Of a stretch of DNA of 64,000 nucleotides, positions 13,301-28,500 are shown in pieces (positions within the stretch are counted from its first letter, which is position 1; the number at the start of each line of letters is the position of its first letter). Source of the DNA: Ancistrus triradiatus (taxonomy: Eukaryota; Chordata; Actinopteri; Siluriformes; Loricariidae); assembly GCA_025084515.1 (NCBI GenBank), contig JAJAGP010000892.1, forward strand, positions 186,001 through 250,000, written 5' to 3'. The notes under the pieces were generated by a model. It was not told where the DNA came from. It searched no databases and saw only the letters and a program-made list of their open reading frames with translations. The position numbers were made by a program, and so were the translations under genes.

Positions 13301-16300
13301 AAGTCACATGTCTGTGAGAGCCAGAAATCTTGTTTGTTTGTGGGTGACCAAATACTTATTTTCCACCATGATTTACAATTAAATTCTTTAAAAATCCTAC
13401 AATGTGATTTCCTGGATTTTTTTTTTCTGATTTTTATAGCCATTCTGTGTCAACACACATTGACTAAGGGAATGACTAAGGGAATTTGACCTCTATGTCA
13501 CCTCACATATATACCCCAGTGAAACAGGAAAACATGGATTACTGTTTGAAATTTCCTAGATACTCTGATCTACTTAAAAAAGTCAAATGTAAATTCCGGA
13601 AATGCCTTACATTTGGTTTCTATGAATTGATTTTGTTAAAAAATGATTATTTCTAAATGGGGATTTTTTTTTTCTTAGACTAAATTTACATCAGTTAAAA
13701 GTTGGATTTTTCATTTTTTCATTTTTTTTCACTGTGATATTAAGCTAATTCAGCAAAATCTGAATTAATTATTCTTTATTCGTCTTACCAGGGGTGCCAA
13801 TAAAAGTGGCAGGAACTTTTGGCAGGAAAACGCATAAATAGCCTGCAGAGCTACACTGGTAATCAATGGGTTCTGTGGAATGAAGTTGACTCAAACTGTG
13901 CAGCTCCTCTGTGGTGGCAAACAAGCAACACAGCAGGCCTTGTTACAAATGTTTCATGGTTGGGGCTGCTCTGCTGCTTCAAAGTTTGAACAGTGTAAAT
14001 AATTGAGGAAGCAATTTTGTAACAAGAAATATCACAGGACAATTTCAGGGTAGTCATCAATGTAACAGAGCTTAAGCTTAAGAGAAGTTGGATGATCCAA
14101 CAAAACCTCTGTTTTGGGCTTTATCTAGAATTGCTGTGCCATAACCTGAAGAGGGATGTTTATGTAAGAAACCCAAGAATGGTCTTCAATTCCTCCTCAT
14201 TTACATTTATATTTAGCCATTTATCAGACACTCTTATCTAGCTTATTATGACCGATACAATCTGAAAGTGTACATTTCAAGACGTTTTCGTTTAAGGGCC
14301 TTGCTCAAGAACCCAACAGTGGCAGCTTGGCAATGCTTGGGGCTTGAATCCTAGATTTTCTGGCCCATAGTCCAGTACCTTAACCACCATAGTGCTCATC
14401 ACTGGCTTTACACTAAGAACATTCTGACAGGGTTCAAATATCTTTTTCAGCCAATACTATGAATGATTAATTATTTGTTAAATAATGACATGAAAATGTA
14501 CAGTTGTTGTGTGTCATTGTCAGTGTAGTGTGTTCATAACTGATGGAGTTTAATGTATGCTAGGACCATGAGCAAGCAGAGGTTAGAACATTATTGAAAC
14601 TTTAAGGCTGAGTGACAGTTCTGTCACCTGACATCTGGTGAGGTTAGTTTGAGCAATTTGATGTGCTGAGATTATTCCCTGAGCCCAGCCTGGAGCAGCT
14701 TTTTCCATCAAAGCCAATGGCTACTCGTTCAGGAAAGAGTAGAGAGAGAGGGCGAGAGAGGGCAATAGAGAGAGAGAGAGAGAGAGAGAGATACAAGCAA
14801 GACAAGCATATCCATGTTAATCATTCACACTCAAAGACATGCTACTGTAAGTTTTGGTTAATTATATGAGAGCACATGAACATGAGCAATGACAGTCAAA
14901 CAAACACTCCAAGCTTATGCTGCAAGCTCCATAGCCGAGCTTGTTTTTAGGGTACCTTGGCAATTTTGGCCTCATCCTTTTTCTTGCTTTTCTGTATGGA
15001 TGCAAAGTGATGCCTGGCACTGTCAAAGTCCACCAGCTTCCTTTCACGCTTAGCGATGCGTGCCTTAGGGAGAGAGACAAAGTTTGTTGCAGATCATGCA
15101 CACTCCTTTCAGAGCTACCATGAACAGTCAAAGTCCACTATCCGAATTCCTTTTATAGTACAGGCAGTGTTGTGCCAGTTCACAGCTTTTCTGAACTAGT
15201 TCAAGTTCAGTTCATACATGCTCAAAGTGAACAGTTCACGTTCAAAGTTCACAATTTTAATTCTGAACTAGTTCAAAGTTCAGTTCATTTGACTTTTTTC
15301 GNNNNNNNNNNNNNNNNNNNNNNNNNNNNNNNNNNNNNNNNNNNNNNNNNNNNNNNNNNNNNNNNNNNNNNNNNNNNNNNNNNNNNNNNNNNNNNNNNNN
15401 NGTATTGAGTTGAACCAAATTTATTGACCAAATACTTATTTTCCACCATAATTTACAATTAAATTCTTTAAAAATCCTACAATGTGATTTCCTGGATTTT
15501 TTTCTCATTTTATCTCTCATAGTTGAAGTGTACCTATGATGAAAATGACTCTCTCATCTTTATAAGTAGGAGAACTTGCACAATCTGTGACTGTCTAAAT
15601 ACTTTTTTGCCCCACTGTATATACTCAGGTTGGAGGCCAATTTGGCATAAGCATGTCTTTGTACTGTGGGAGGGAACCCAGAGTAAACCCACACAGACAC
15701 GAGGATGACATGCAGACTCCACACAAAAAGGACCCAATTCACTCCACCCTGGGATTGAACCCAGGATCTTTTTGTTGTGAAGCGACTGTGCTACCCACTA
15801 AGCCACCATGCCACCGAAATAAGGATTTGAAAAACACCAGAATTAGATGATGTTCTGAATAGACGGCAACTTAAAATTTTGTTTTATTTAGTGGTTAACT
15901 ACAGGTACTCCCATTTTAGGATGGCCCAACTTATGATATTTTAAGGGAATCCAATAACAAACAAATACACATTCAGCAGAAACAGTATTCGGAATTTCAA
16001 ATTTTCCCTGTGCAAGACATACACAGTACGATACTCTGTTGCAATCTCTCACTCTAAATGAGGGATTCAGCAGTGTTTGACGCTATGAAATATATAGTTT
16101 ATGTACATGATATATACAGTATATTTTAAACTCCTCGGTTTATGATGAGTTAACCGGAACGTATCCCCATTGTCAATCAAGGACTACCTGTATAAGGTAA
16201 TGGTTGTATAGTGTGAGAGGGGACAGGCTCTGGGGTAGTAAAAAATGTGCACTCACACACACATGTGCATACTCGCACATGAGGTAGGAGATGTGATGAA

Positions 16301-19300
16301 AGAGAACCTGCTTATTAGAGTGGCGACACCCCACCCAATCTGCAGATGAAAAGTAGACAGGACTAATAAATCTGAAAAATACATGGGATTTTAAATATCC
16401 TGGAACCAGGTAGGAAATTTTCGATAACAAATATCGTATTTTTTGGACCATAAGGCACACTTGAAATCCTTTAATTTTCTCAAAAATCGACAGTGCACCT
16501 TAAACTGCGTTGCGCCTAATGTATGAATTAATTCTGGTTGTGCTTTCTGACCTAGAACCGATTGTAGATGGTACACGGCGCTCATAAATCTGTCGAAATG
16601 TTTTAGCACGGCCTTGGTAAGTTACGAAGCTCACGGCCACCGTAGTCATGAGCATAGCGGAGTAATACTGTCTGTGACTCAACATTAAGGTGTGTGCATT
16701 CATTCATTCATTTTCGAAGCGGATTTCAAACACAACGCTATCAGTCACGCAGTACAACATGGACATAGTGCAGCTGCGAGAGAATTCAACATTAACGAAT
16801 CAATGATACGGAAGTGGAGGAAGCAAGAAGACACCCTGCGGCAGGTAAAGACCAAACTGAGCTTCCGAGGGAACTTAAGAGTTTTGTTTCATTTAATGCA
16901 CCTTATAACCCGGTGCGCTTTATGTATGAAAATAGACCCGTTAGCAGTCGATCATTGATATCGCGCCTTATCGGTGCGCTTTATAGCTCGAAAAATACGG
17001 TAATGGAAATAGGCTTCCGCTGTCCAAATATCTGAACCATTTCTTGAAACAAGGCATATTCGGATTGTAGGGTTCAACTGTACTTTTAATAAGAACCATA
17101 GCCAACCCTTATTTCAGGAAACTGAGCCATGTAGTTATCCATGGAGATCTGAGCACTGTCCACAAGTTTCTGATGGAAATCTCCCCACAAGACATCTGTA
17201 TCCTACAAAACACAAAAGGTCAGGACAAGCACCCACACATACATACACGAAAAACATACACACTGTGGTGCCAATAAGATATAGTGGTGCTTGAAAGTTT
17301 ATGAATCATTTACAATTTTTTGTATTTCTGCATAAATATGAAATGGAACATCAAGTTTTCAGCACAACAGGCCCAAACCTTGATGCTACCACCACCACAT
17401 TTCACAGAGGGGAAAAGGTACTTATCCTTGCATAGGCATTCCTTTCTCTAGAGCCATTTAAACCAAAAAGCTATATTTTGGTCTTATCCATCCACAATAC
17501 TTTTTTCCAGTACCTTTCTGGCTTATGATCTTTAACAATCTACAGATGGACAGCAATGTTTCGTTTGAAGAGCAGCGGCTTTCTCCATTCAACCCTGCCA
17601 AGCACACCAATGCTGTTCAGTGTTCTCAGTCGTAGACAGGCCTTCAGCTGCTTAGAAGAGGTTCCTTTTGACCATACAGACTGACATCCAATCTGTCTGA
17701 CTGTGGATTGGTGGAATCTAAACTTTTTAGATGGTTTCAACCATTGCTAACCTGATGAGCATCATCATCTCTTTTTTCTGAGGTCCTCAGAAATCTCCTT
17801 TCTTCATGCCATAATGCTCTTCCAAAAATGTGTTGGGAAGAGCAGACTTTATAGATCCAAGGTATTTAAATACAACAAGTTGCCCACTCACACCTGATTG
17901 TCATCCCATTGATTGAAAACACCTGACTCTAATTTCACCGTCAAATTAACTGCTAATCCTAGAGGTTCACATACTTTTGGCACACACAGATATGTAATAT
18001 TGGATCATTGTCATAAATAAACTAATGACCAAGTGTAATAGTTTTGTCTCATTTGTATAACTGGGGTCACTTTATCTACTTTTATGCAGAAATGTAGAAA
18101 CTTAAAAGCACCACAGCGTGTAGACACTAATTAAGATACTTATTTCTCATTCCTCACTCCCTCAAAACTGTTCCATAACAAGCTCCAGAAAAAAAAATCA
18201 TCATGATATATCTTGTCTAAAAGGTGACTCAGTGTCACATTTTATACTGGTTTATACTTCCAACAGAATGTACAGTTTCTATATTTCTATTCAAGTTGTC
18301 TTTTACTCTTTTATTTACATGTTCATACAACTGAATACATACAAGATAGTCCCAAGAAGAATCGGTTCAAGAAGAAGAATCAAGATAGTCACAACTACGA
18401 ATCAACCTTAAAATAGTTGGAGTCCATTCCTCACAAAACTGAATCAGGCCACATTCAGGGCGCACAGTGAAGTTAGCAGCATTAGGTTCTATAAATCTCC
18501 AGTTATTTAACACGAATCTGTAAATTACCTTAATACAACAAATGTATTAAGCTTATGATATAATTTAATGATTAATTCAGACACAGGTCATAATGCTGTG
18601 AATCACTGAAGGGGGATGAGGGAGGTGAGCAGTGGCATTGTTCCAGCCGACAAGGTAAACTGAACCAACTAAGCCATGGTCAAAAACAACCTTGTCACTG
18701 CCACACAAATGTCACTGGTAGTGTCCTTTGTAAGGAATGACCCTGCCCCCTTTCTTGAATATACCAAAAAAAAAGTCATTCCCTGTTAGTTTTGCTGCAT
18801 TATATTGAATAGTCTTGTTAAGTGTGTCTATAATCAGAATGGTTACATCACTGTACTGCGTTACAGACATGGACACACAGGAGTTCTAAGAGGGAAGTAC
18901 ATTGGGGTTGGTATTTGGTAGAAACATCACAGTACCATGGTGTCTCTAATGCTAACAGCTTTTGCGCTATACCAGAGGTTCTCAAGGGGCACAGCAAGGC
19001 AAATGAATGAGCCATGTTTAAGGTACATAAGATGCATGTCAATTGTAATAATTCCATCGTAAAGGTGATTTGTCACTTTATTTTGTTTTGTTCAATAAGA
19101 AGTTGCAGTTTTGTATGATGTTTAAAATAAATTCCAGTGGAGTTTAGAAGAAAAAGACATGTACATATGTGTTGGAGTGGGAGTTGTGAAAGTATTCTCA
19201 TCTAAAAAGGGGGAACTACAGAAAAAGGTTGAGAAACTAGACAAAGCATCTACAGGCTGTAAAGGATGTCTAACTTTACCTCAATAACATTATCCATTTC

Positions 19301-21025
19301 CTTCTCTATCATCTCCTTTATGGTGAAAGTAGGATAAAGACAGAGAGTTTCACATGCAGTTTACATTGGCTCTACACTCCGGTAAAAAATGGGCCAAACC
19401 CAAAATTGCTTTTAATGGTCTCGACAGCAAATCACTGATAAGGGAATTAGCAAAAAATATCAAATAGATAAAGTAACTTAGTATGGAATAGCCTTTCCCT
19501 AAATGTTAAGATTTCCTGAAATGTTTAAGTCTTTTGGGTAAACTTGCAGATAGCATTTTACAGATTCTTCCACTAAATGATAATGGATTTAAACAGCTGA
19601 TGAGTAGTAAACATTTGTTTCCCAGTTAGTTTATGTCTTAATTGAGACCAAATATAGGGTTTAAATCTGAACTCTGACCAGGCCAATACATGACGGACTT
19701 GTTCTTGGAGTTGCAGTTTGAGAAGGAGCATTGTCTTGTTGAAAAAATGTGTACTTATCCCTCTTTAGAAAACAACTTTTCAGTTGTGAGGAGCAAACCT
19801 TTCTGCAATATTTTTCCTGTACTCCAACTGACTTTTCACAGTATAGCAGCTCACTAGAACCAGGAGCTGAAAAGGCTCCACGCACCATGACACCTCTACC
19901 TAAATGCTTAATGGTAATAGAGGTGCATTGACTGTAGTATTTCTCACCAGATCTTCAAAGATACAACTCTGTGCATCACCATTCAACTCAAATTATGATC
20001 CCTCAGTCCAGTCCTGGCTTTTGTTCTCCTTGAAAGAGTCTTGTTTTATAAGACCTTGATTCATAGTTGTTGAAGACTATTTTTCCTGTCTTTGAGAACT
20101 GTAAATTTCAGCAGATTGTCATCTCTACTTAAAGAGACTGTGGGCCTTCCAGATCCTTTCTTTCTGGCAAAATCATCTGTTGTTTCAAAGTGTTGACCTA
20201 TTCTCTTAATAGCTGATAGTGACAAAGATTTGCTGTGCCATTAGGGTGTTGGACATTTGAGAATAGCTGCAGCTGGCCTGATGAAGAACGGCTACTGCAT
20301 GATATTTTGCATGTTTTTTTGGAGCAGATTGTCTCACTCATTTATGCTGGGACTCAAAAGACTGCATATTGTAGATCTCAGCCTGTAGATATCTGTCACT
20401 CCTGGTTCTCTATAATAGCCTGTTTTCAGGCTTATGAAGGGCTGCATCAGGTGTGGCAGATCACTAACTAATCTTTTAAGAAGAAAAATGACATAAGATA
20501 TTTTGAAAACTTTTGAACACCCAGATATGTTAGTTTGAGTTTTATATCAAGCATTTAAATATTTTCATAATTTTGACTACCTAAGTAAATTTCCCTGTTT
20601 CCAGCTTTCCCCCCAACAATTCACTGCAGCAACAAGCAGTGATGAGCAAATGGTGCTAAGGAGTGCATTTTCTTAGGTCTTGCTAAATTTCTCACCAATG
20701 ATTTGATGTTAGGACCATTAAGTTTAATGGTTTGCACTTCTGCAATATTTGCCCCATTTTTTGCCCAAGAGTGTACTGTATTACATGTTTTTCATTTTGA
20801 TTCAATGTATTTGTATAGCGCTTTACAAACATTGTCTCAGAATCTAGAAACATCTGACCTGGTAAAGAATAAATATCACAAAACATATATGCTTAAATAC
20901 CTCTACAACAGCATCCACTTCCTCTTTCCCAAACCAGTCTGGCTCATACATGTCTACTAGACAGTCTTGCAGACGTTTGGAGCTGTCATGCATTGCTGAG
21001 GAGAGAAAGACATTATATATATAAA

Positions 21026-21072
<47 letters not shown>

Positions 21073-22528
21073 AACTGAATGGTGAATTAACATACTTTTG
21101 ATTGCTTCCAGATATGCCTTCAGATCTCTCTGCAGTTTGGTGCCATCAGTCTGTGCACATTAAGAGTGATTATCTCCGTCAAAAATTAAACTACCTAAGT
21201 ACAATGGTACTACAAATAATAAGGGAACATTCTCCTGTGTATACTGTATATAATAATAAATAAAACATCCACATTTATATGTAGTAAATAAAATGAAATT
21301 TCACTTCTAATAACATACAAAGTTATCTATTGTACGTTAAGTTGTGTGTCTTTGAGCAGTTACTGTCTATGGTCTGGACATTGGCTAAACTAGACATTGG
21401 GTCTTGCCACAAGTAGCCCAGGCAAGCAGGCAAGCACGAGAAACTCCCACAGTTTGTTTTCCACCATCCAGACACAAGTGGCACCTTCAGTACATTCCCC
21501 AGTTTCTGTCTGGAGCATTTCCAGGTGGTTAGCAGAAGGAAATTTGTTGTCACAGTGCCCATTATGTGTCCTGCCATTGACAGCCAGCCACCATCACCTT
21601 CGTTTGAAGAAGAATCCTGGACTGCTATGGACTGTAACCGTGTCGTCTTTAGGGACGAATCCAGGTTCTGTTTGGGATCAGACGACAGTCAGTTTCCATT
21701 ATGGAGGCTTTGTGGTGAGTGCTTCAATACTGACTTTGTTGTGGAGTGACACACTGCCTCAACTGCTGGTGCGATGATCTGGGGAGCCCTCGCGTACGAC
21801 AGTCGGTCACCCCTAGTAGTGAGTAGTGAGGGGCACTAACAACACAGCGATTATGTGCAGGACATCCTGCGGCCACGTGTGTTGCCTCTCATGGCAGGCT
21901 TTTTTGAGCAGGATAATGCCTCGCCCAAGCACAAGTAATGGTTTCCCAGGAATTTCTCCACCAGATTGCAACAAGCCTGCCTGGTCGCCAGATTTATCAC
22001 CAAACAAGCATTTATGGGACCAGCTGGGACACCAGCTTCAGCAGACTATGAGTTTGGAGGATCTACAGGGCTAGCTGTGGGCAGATTTGTCACAAAGGAA
22101 TGCCTAGCAGTCAATGAACTCTCAGCAAGAGGTACACTACTCAAAAGTAGCATTCAAGTGCCTTTTTATAGAGCAGTGGGGGAAGTATTTTTACGCCCTC
22201 TTGTGGCCAGGCCCAGTGTCTAATCAGACCAGGCTTGTAATCATTTACATATCTGTCTGCAATGTAACTGCATGCCGAATTTTGCAGAAATCTGACATTT
22301 CACCCATTTCAGTATAAATACATTATATGCTGAATTACCTGGTTACTAGACTGAACATTATGAACAGTTAATTATTTTCTTGTGATCAGCTGTGTGCAGG
22401 AAGAGTGCGAGTCTCACCAGCTGCTTATTGAAGTTAGTCACAATCTCATCAAATGCTACGTCTTTGGTCTCATCTGCCTTTCCCAGCTTCTGCATCATCT
22501 ATGAATCACACCAAGCATGCAAAAAAAG

Positions 22529-22570
<42 letters not shown>

Positions 22571-25500
22571 TTATATATACACACACACACACACACAAAC
22601 ATGTATCAAGATCACCTTTCTAATTTTATGACAGGTATCAGTTTAACCATGAATACATTTCTATTGCAATTTCCCCCCCAACTGATATTTCAACATTTTT
22701 TTTTATCCAGCAATCTATACAGTGTTTTTGCAAAATAAGCCTCACCCTTCACCAGATATGGGACACGAAGAAGGGTTCAGATTGGGAACTAATACTCTAC
22801 CAACTGAGCCACTCTGGTTTGAATCCTGCCTCCGGTTGAGATGTGGTTTGTCAGTCAAATTGTGCATCGATAACACAATAATGTTGTTGTGATCTTAGGT
22901 CAGGGTTAAGTTACAGTGCAAACTGTTCATCTATGTCTGTGTTCTGACTACAGCTTCTACCTACCAAGTTTCAGAGTTCCTCTGGGTCTAGGGGCTAAGC
23001 TAGGCTAAGCTAGGGGTGCCTCTTTGTGACACCAATGGTGGTTTGGTTTTGTAAGGTCTTAGAAACCACCAAAGCATAATCCAGTGAATTATTATGCATT
23101 GAATGGTGAAGAATTATGGTTTATGATGTAATTTTAGTCGTTATGGCTTTTGGTCAGAGGTAGGTAGTAACAATCTTATTTAAGTTTAAGTTAGTTGAAG
23201 CTAAAAATTTGGGGGGTTACTGGCTTTAGTCCAAGTTTAATAAAATGGCACTGTTGGTTTACACATTAAATCAGGAGTTACGTTCACCTGAGCAGGGGTT
23301 TACGCAGGGGGCAATGGTAAATTACACTAGCCCAGCACGACAGGGACCTTGGGATCGGTCCCGGTGGTGCCCTATGGTCTCTGGTAAGTTCTCACAGGCA
23401 GACACAATTGGGAGGGATGCCTGTCAAAATGTGGACAAAAAACATAGAGCATCTTCTATAAATGTAATGCCCAAATATTAATACAGTTTTTAAAACTATT
23501 TTTACTTTATTAATTTATATGGGATTTTTTTTTTTTCATTTATCTAATTTGCTGTGTGTAAAGAGTAATGCCCCATACTTGAGAACATTGTTCACAAACT
23601 TATTCACTTAATCAAGTAATGTTTTGGGTAAGTATTGTTACTTTTACTCAAGAAATGTTTTTAAAAGTAACAAAACTCTTTTACCGAGTAACCATTTTTT
23701 TGCTCTTCTGGATTTGGTAAAAATAATTTGTCCATTTTTGTAAAACCTGCAGTCAAGACCCAAAATAAGCACCAACATGGAGGTGGACCTGTTTATTTTG
23801 GTAGTAAATTAAGAGAGGTAAAACAGTCAGTTAAATATCTACATACAACTATATGACAAAGTATTGGGTCAGTCCTCTTAATCACTGAATTGGTTTGTTT
23901 TATTCGTCATGTCCCATTGCCACAGGTTTATAAAATTAAGCATCTAGCCATGCAGTCGGGCCTTTACAAACATTTATGAAAGAATGGATCATTCTGAAGT
24001 GCTCACTGAATTTGACAGTGGCACTGTATGTAATAGGATGCCACAGTTGCGACAAGTGAGTTTGGTGAAATCTTTCTTCCTTCTAGATATTCGACGATCA
24101 ACTGTGAGTGGTATTACTGAAAAATGGAAGCATTTAGGAGCAACTCAGTCACGAAGTGGTTCACCATATAAAGTTACAGTGGGGTCGCTGAGTTCCTGAG
24201 GCACACAGCTCATAAAAGTAATCAACACTGCTGGCTAAGCAACTGCAGAGTTCCAAACTTCCTCTGGCATTAACATCATCACAAAATTGTGCACATCACC
24301 AAAACACAATGCCAAGTGTCAAGGTTGTAGTGGTGTAAAGCATCCTGTCACGGACTCTGGAGCAGTAGAAGCATGTTTTGGAAAGGCCCTTTTTCTGTTC
24401 CAGCATGATTGTTGCCCCAGTGCGCAAAGCAAGGTTCATAAAGGGCATGGTTCGGTGAGTTGTTGTTGGAAGAGCTTGACTGCCCTGCACCAAATTCGTG
24501 ACCTCAAACCCATTGAACACCTTTGGTCTGAACTAGAACGGAGATTGTGAATTGGTGAGCCAGGCTGTCCTGTTGTCAACATCAGTGTCACCTCACAAAT
24601 GACCTTCTGGATAAATGGGTAAAAATTCCCACAGACACAGTCCAAAATCTTATAGAAGGCCTTCCCAGAAAAGTGGATGGAAGCTGTTAATAACTGAAAA
24701 GGGGAACCAACTCCATGTTAACCGCCTATGGATTTAGATTGGGATCTCATAAAAGCTGCTGTAAGTACAATATGTAGGTGTCCCAATACTTATGTTCATA
24801 TAGTGTATTTACAATTCCACGTGAAAATACTAGTGAAACCAGCTTGAATCTTAATTGTTAATAAAGCAATGCTTGTTCCTATTCATTAGCATGTTACCAG
24901 ACACACAAATTAGAACACAAAAATTCCCCTTTTTCAGTTTTTATATTAAATCAAACACCATTAAAGCACTAGCACTTCCTCTGTGGTGCTACCAAACACA
25001 AGATCAGTTCCTGTTATGGTACTAAAGATTTCAAATTGCCAGTTTCTAAATTCTTATTTTACACATAACCATTTACAGGTAGTCCATCATTTTGGTGGGA
25101 CTTTGGCTAAAACTTCAAATTCCAGACAAATACACATCATCCCTTTGAGTATTCCTTCCAATGCCAAAAAAGACACTGAATACACTTGTATACCTTAAAT
25201 GGTACAGGAAGGTCTTAATAGACAGGGGTTACAGACTCTGTTCCCATACCCCCTAGACGAGTTTCCTTCTAGAAGGTTTGGCATGATAAATCATACTCTA
25301 TCTGACAAGCAAGTAAAGACACTTATCTTCATTTTGATTAATTATCTATGAAACTCTAAAATGATTACAAATGTCCAACAAATTGTCCAAAGTACAGAAA
25401 AAAAATTTAAAATGAACGGAACACTTAAACAACACAATATAACTCCACAGTAAATCAAACTTCTGTGAAATCAAACTGTCCACTTAGGAAGCAGCAACTG

Positions 25501-28500
25501 ATTGACAATCAATTTCACATGCCTGTTGTGCAAATGGGAATAGACAACAGGTGGAAACTAAAGAGGTTGCATTTCCTGAAGAAAATGCGAGTGTGATTGC
25601 CTCTCTGCAATGGCCGACCCTTAGTGTAGCTAATGGGCCAAAAGGTCATCATATCACCTCAGATTGCACCCGGAACCAAGCCTGCTGAATATTGTGGGAA
25701 TAGGTCAAAAACTGAGTTAGTTCATTGGCCCACCCAGGGGCCCCGTGAGACCACTGGGTGGGCATCTGGGGCCCTGGGGTGGGCCAATGACTAACCCATG
25801 GGCATCACAGGTCACCTCAGATTGCACCCACCCAGGACCAAGCCTGGCCGAATTTCGTGGGCCGTAGGTCGAAAACTGACTGAGTTACCGTCATTGACCA
25901 CTCCAGGGGCCCCAGTGCCCACCCGGGGTCCACCAGGGGCCCAAAGAGCAGCAAACACATATCACCTCAGATTGCCCCCGGATCCAAGCTTGCTAGTTTA
26001 GTAGCCCTAGGTCAAAAACTGACTGAGTTATGATTTGTAATTTTTTGGCCCATTCATTTCCTATGGGAAAATTTGGGACTTTGCGGGGCCCCTGTGGGGC
26101 CCCCCAAAGTCCAACCGGAGAGCCCTATACAAACACAACCATTCCCGACCCAACCGACACGATGGTGCTGGAACGGGGTCGATATCTCGAAAGCTGCGGC
26201 AGTTGAATCCCGGACAAAAATTTCGGAATGTTTCAGAATCGGATAACAATAGTGTGATTGCCTATATAGGCAACCACACTAATTATTTGGCAATTAGCAA
26301 GACAACACTCAATAAAGGAGTGGTTCTGCAGGTGGGGACCACAGACCAGTTCTCAGTACCTATGCTTTCTGGCTGATGTTTTGGTCACTTTTGAATGTTG
26401 GTGGGTGCTTTCACACTCGTGGTAGCATGATACGGACTCTACAACAACCCACACCAAGTGGGCTCAGGAAGTGCAAGCTCATCCATGATGGCACATCAAT
26501 GCCAGCTGTGGCAGGAAGGTTTGCTTGTGTTTGTCAGCGTAGTGTCCAGTCCAGAGGCTGGAGGCACTACCAGGAGATATGCTAGTAAACCAGGAGATGT
26601 CGAGGAGGCCCATAGGAGGGCAACACACCCAGCAGCAGGACCGCTACCTCGGCCTTTGTGCAAGGAGGAACAGGAGGAGCACTGCCAGAACCCTGCAAAA
26701 TGACCTCCAGCAGGCCACAAATGTGGATGTGTCTGCACAAATGGTTAGAAAACCGACTCCCATGAGGATGGTATGAGGGCCCGACATCCACAAGATGGGG
26801 GTTGTGCTCACAGCCCAACACCGTGCAGGACGCTTGGCATTTGCCAGAGAACACCAGGATTGGCAAATGCGCCACTGGCGCCCTGTGCTCTTCACAGATG
26901 AAAGCAGGTCACACTGAGCACATGTGACAGACGTGACAGAGTCTGTAGACGCCGTGGACGCTCGTGGAGAGCGATCTGCTGCTTGCAACATCCTTCAGCA
27001 TTGAACCGGTTTGGCAGTGGGTTAGTAATGGTGTGGAATGGCATTTCTTTGGAGGGCCGCACAGCCCTCCATGTGCTCGCCAGAGGTAGCCCAACTGCCA
27101 TTAGGTACCGAGATGAGATCCTCAGACACCTTATGAGACCATAGGATGGTGCGGTTGGCCCTGGGTTACTCCTAATGCAGGACAATGCTAGACCTCATGT
27201 AGCTGGAGTGTGTCAGCAGTTCCTGCAAGATGAAGGCATTGAAGCTATGGACTGGCCCGCCCATTCCCCAGACCTGAATCTGATTGAGCACATCTGGGAC
27301 ATCATGTCACCAACGTCACATTGCACCACAGACTGTCCAGGAGATGGCGGATGCTTTAGTCCAGGTCTGGGAGGAGATTCTCAGGAGACCATCCGCCACC
27401 TGTTCAGGAGCATGCCCAGGCATTGTAGGGAGGTCACACAGGCACGTAGAGGCCACACACAATACTGAGCCTCATTTTGACTTGTTTTAAAGACATTACA
27501 TCAAAGTTGGATCAGCCTGTAGTGTGTTTTTCCACTTTAATTTTGTGCGTGACTCCAAATCCAGGCCTCCATTGGTTAATAAATTTGATTTCCATTGATG
27601 ATTTTTGTGTGATTTTGTTGTCAGCACATTCAACTTTGTACAGAACAAAGTATTCAATGTGAATATTTCATTCATTCAGATCTAGGATGTGTTATTTGAG
27701 TGTTCCCTTTATTTTTTTGAGCAGTATATATATACTTCTATAGATTGCTTTGTACTGATATACGAATGTATTGTAAGCATGGATTGCACAAGAATCCTCC
27801 CAGGACCAAACAGGCGAGAACAGGGCAGAGTGAGCAGGTTGCTCTATTTTGCCACTCTCACACTCACTAGTTGAGTCTCTATTTCATCTGGTTGATCTTC
27901 CGTGTTGTTCATAATACTGTCTATCACTGCATTTTTGGCTTCTGTCACACAAAAGTTTCAGTTCTATCATATCAACCTCTTAAGTGTTATGGATTTCCCC
28001 TACACAGGGATGGAACAGTACATGACTGCATTTTCTATAATTACTGTGACTGCCATCCATTACAAAAAGTTTAGAATGTGTATAACAATTTAGGCTGCAG
28101 TTATCTGATTGTTCAAGTGGTCGTGCATACAGTATACTCCAATCTAAAAATCAGATTAAGAAATCCGATATAGAGTGCAAGATTTTACCCCATTAATCAG
28201 ATAACTCACAGCATGTATACAGTTACCCGATTTCCTAACCTGAAACAGCTGCCCGGTCCACCTATTCTAAAGACTTGGCTTCATTTGGCCTCTTTTTTCC
28301 AATGATTGTGACAGGTTTTCCACGCTGGATCTGGCAACCCCGGAATTAAATGCGCAAATAATCAATAATTTTATTATTTAATATTACATTTTGAAATATA
28401 GGTCACATCTTTGTTTGAGATTATTGGCTAGTTGCAAAGCAGAAATCAAATTATTGCCCAAGTCATTTAAACCTGAGCTTTCCCATTATCTGACAAGTCA

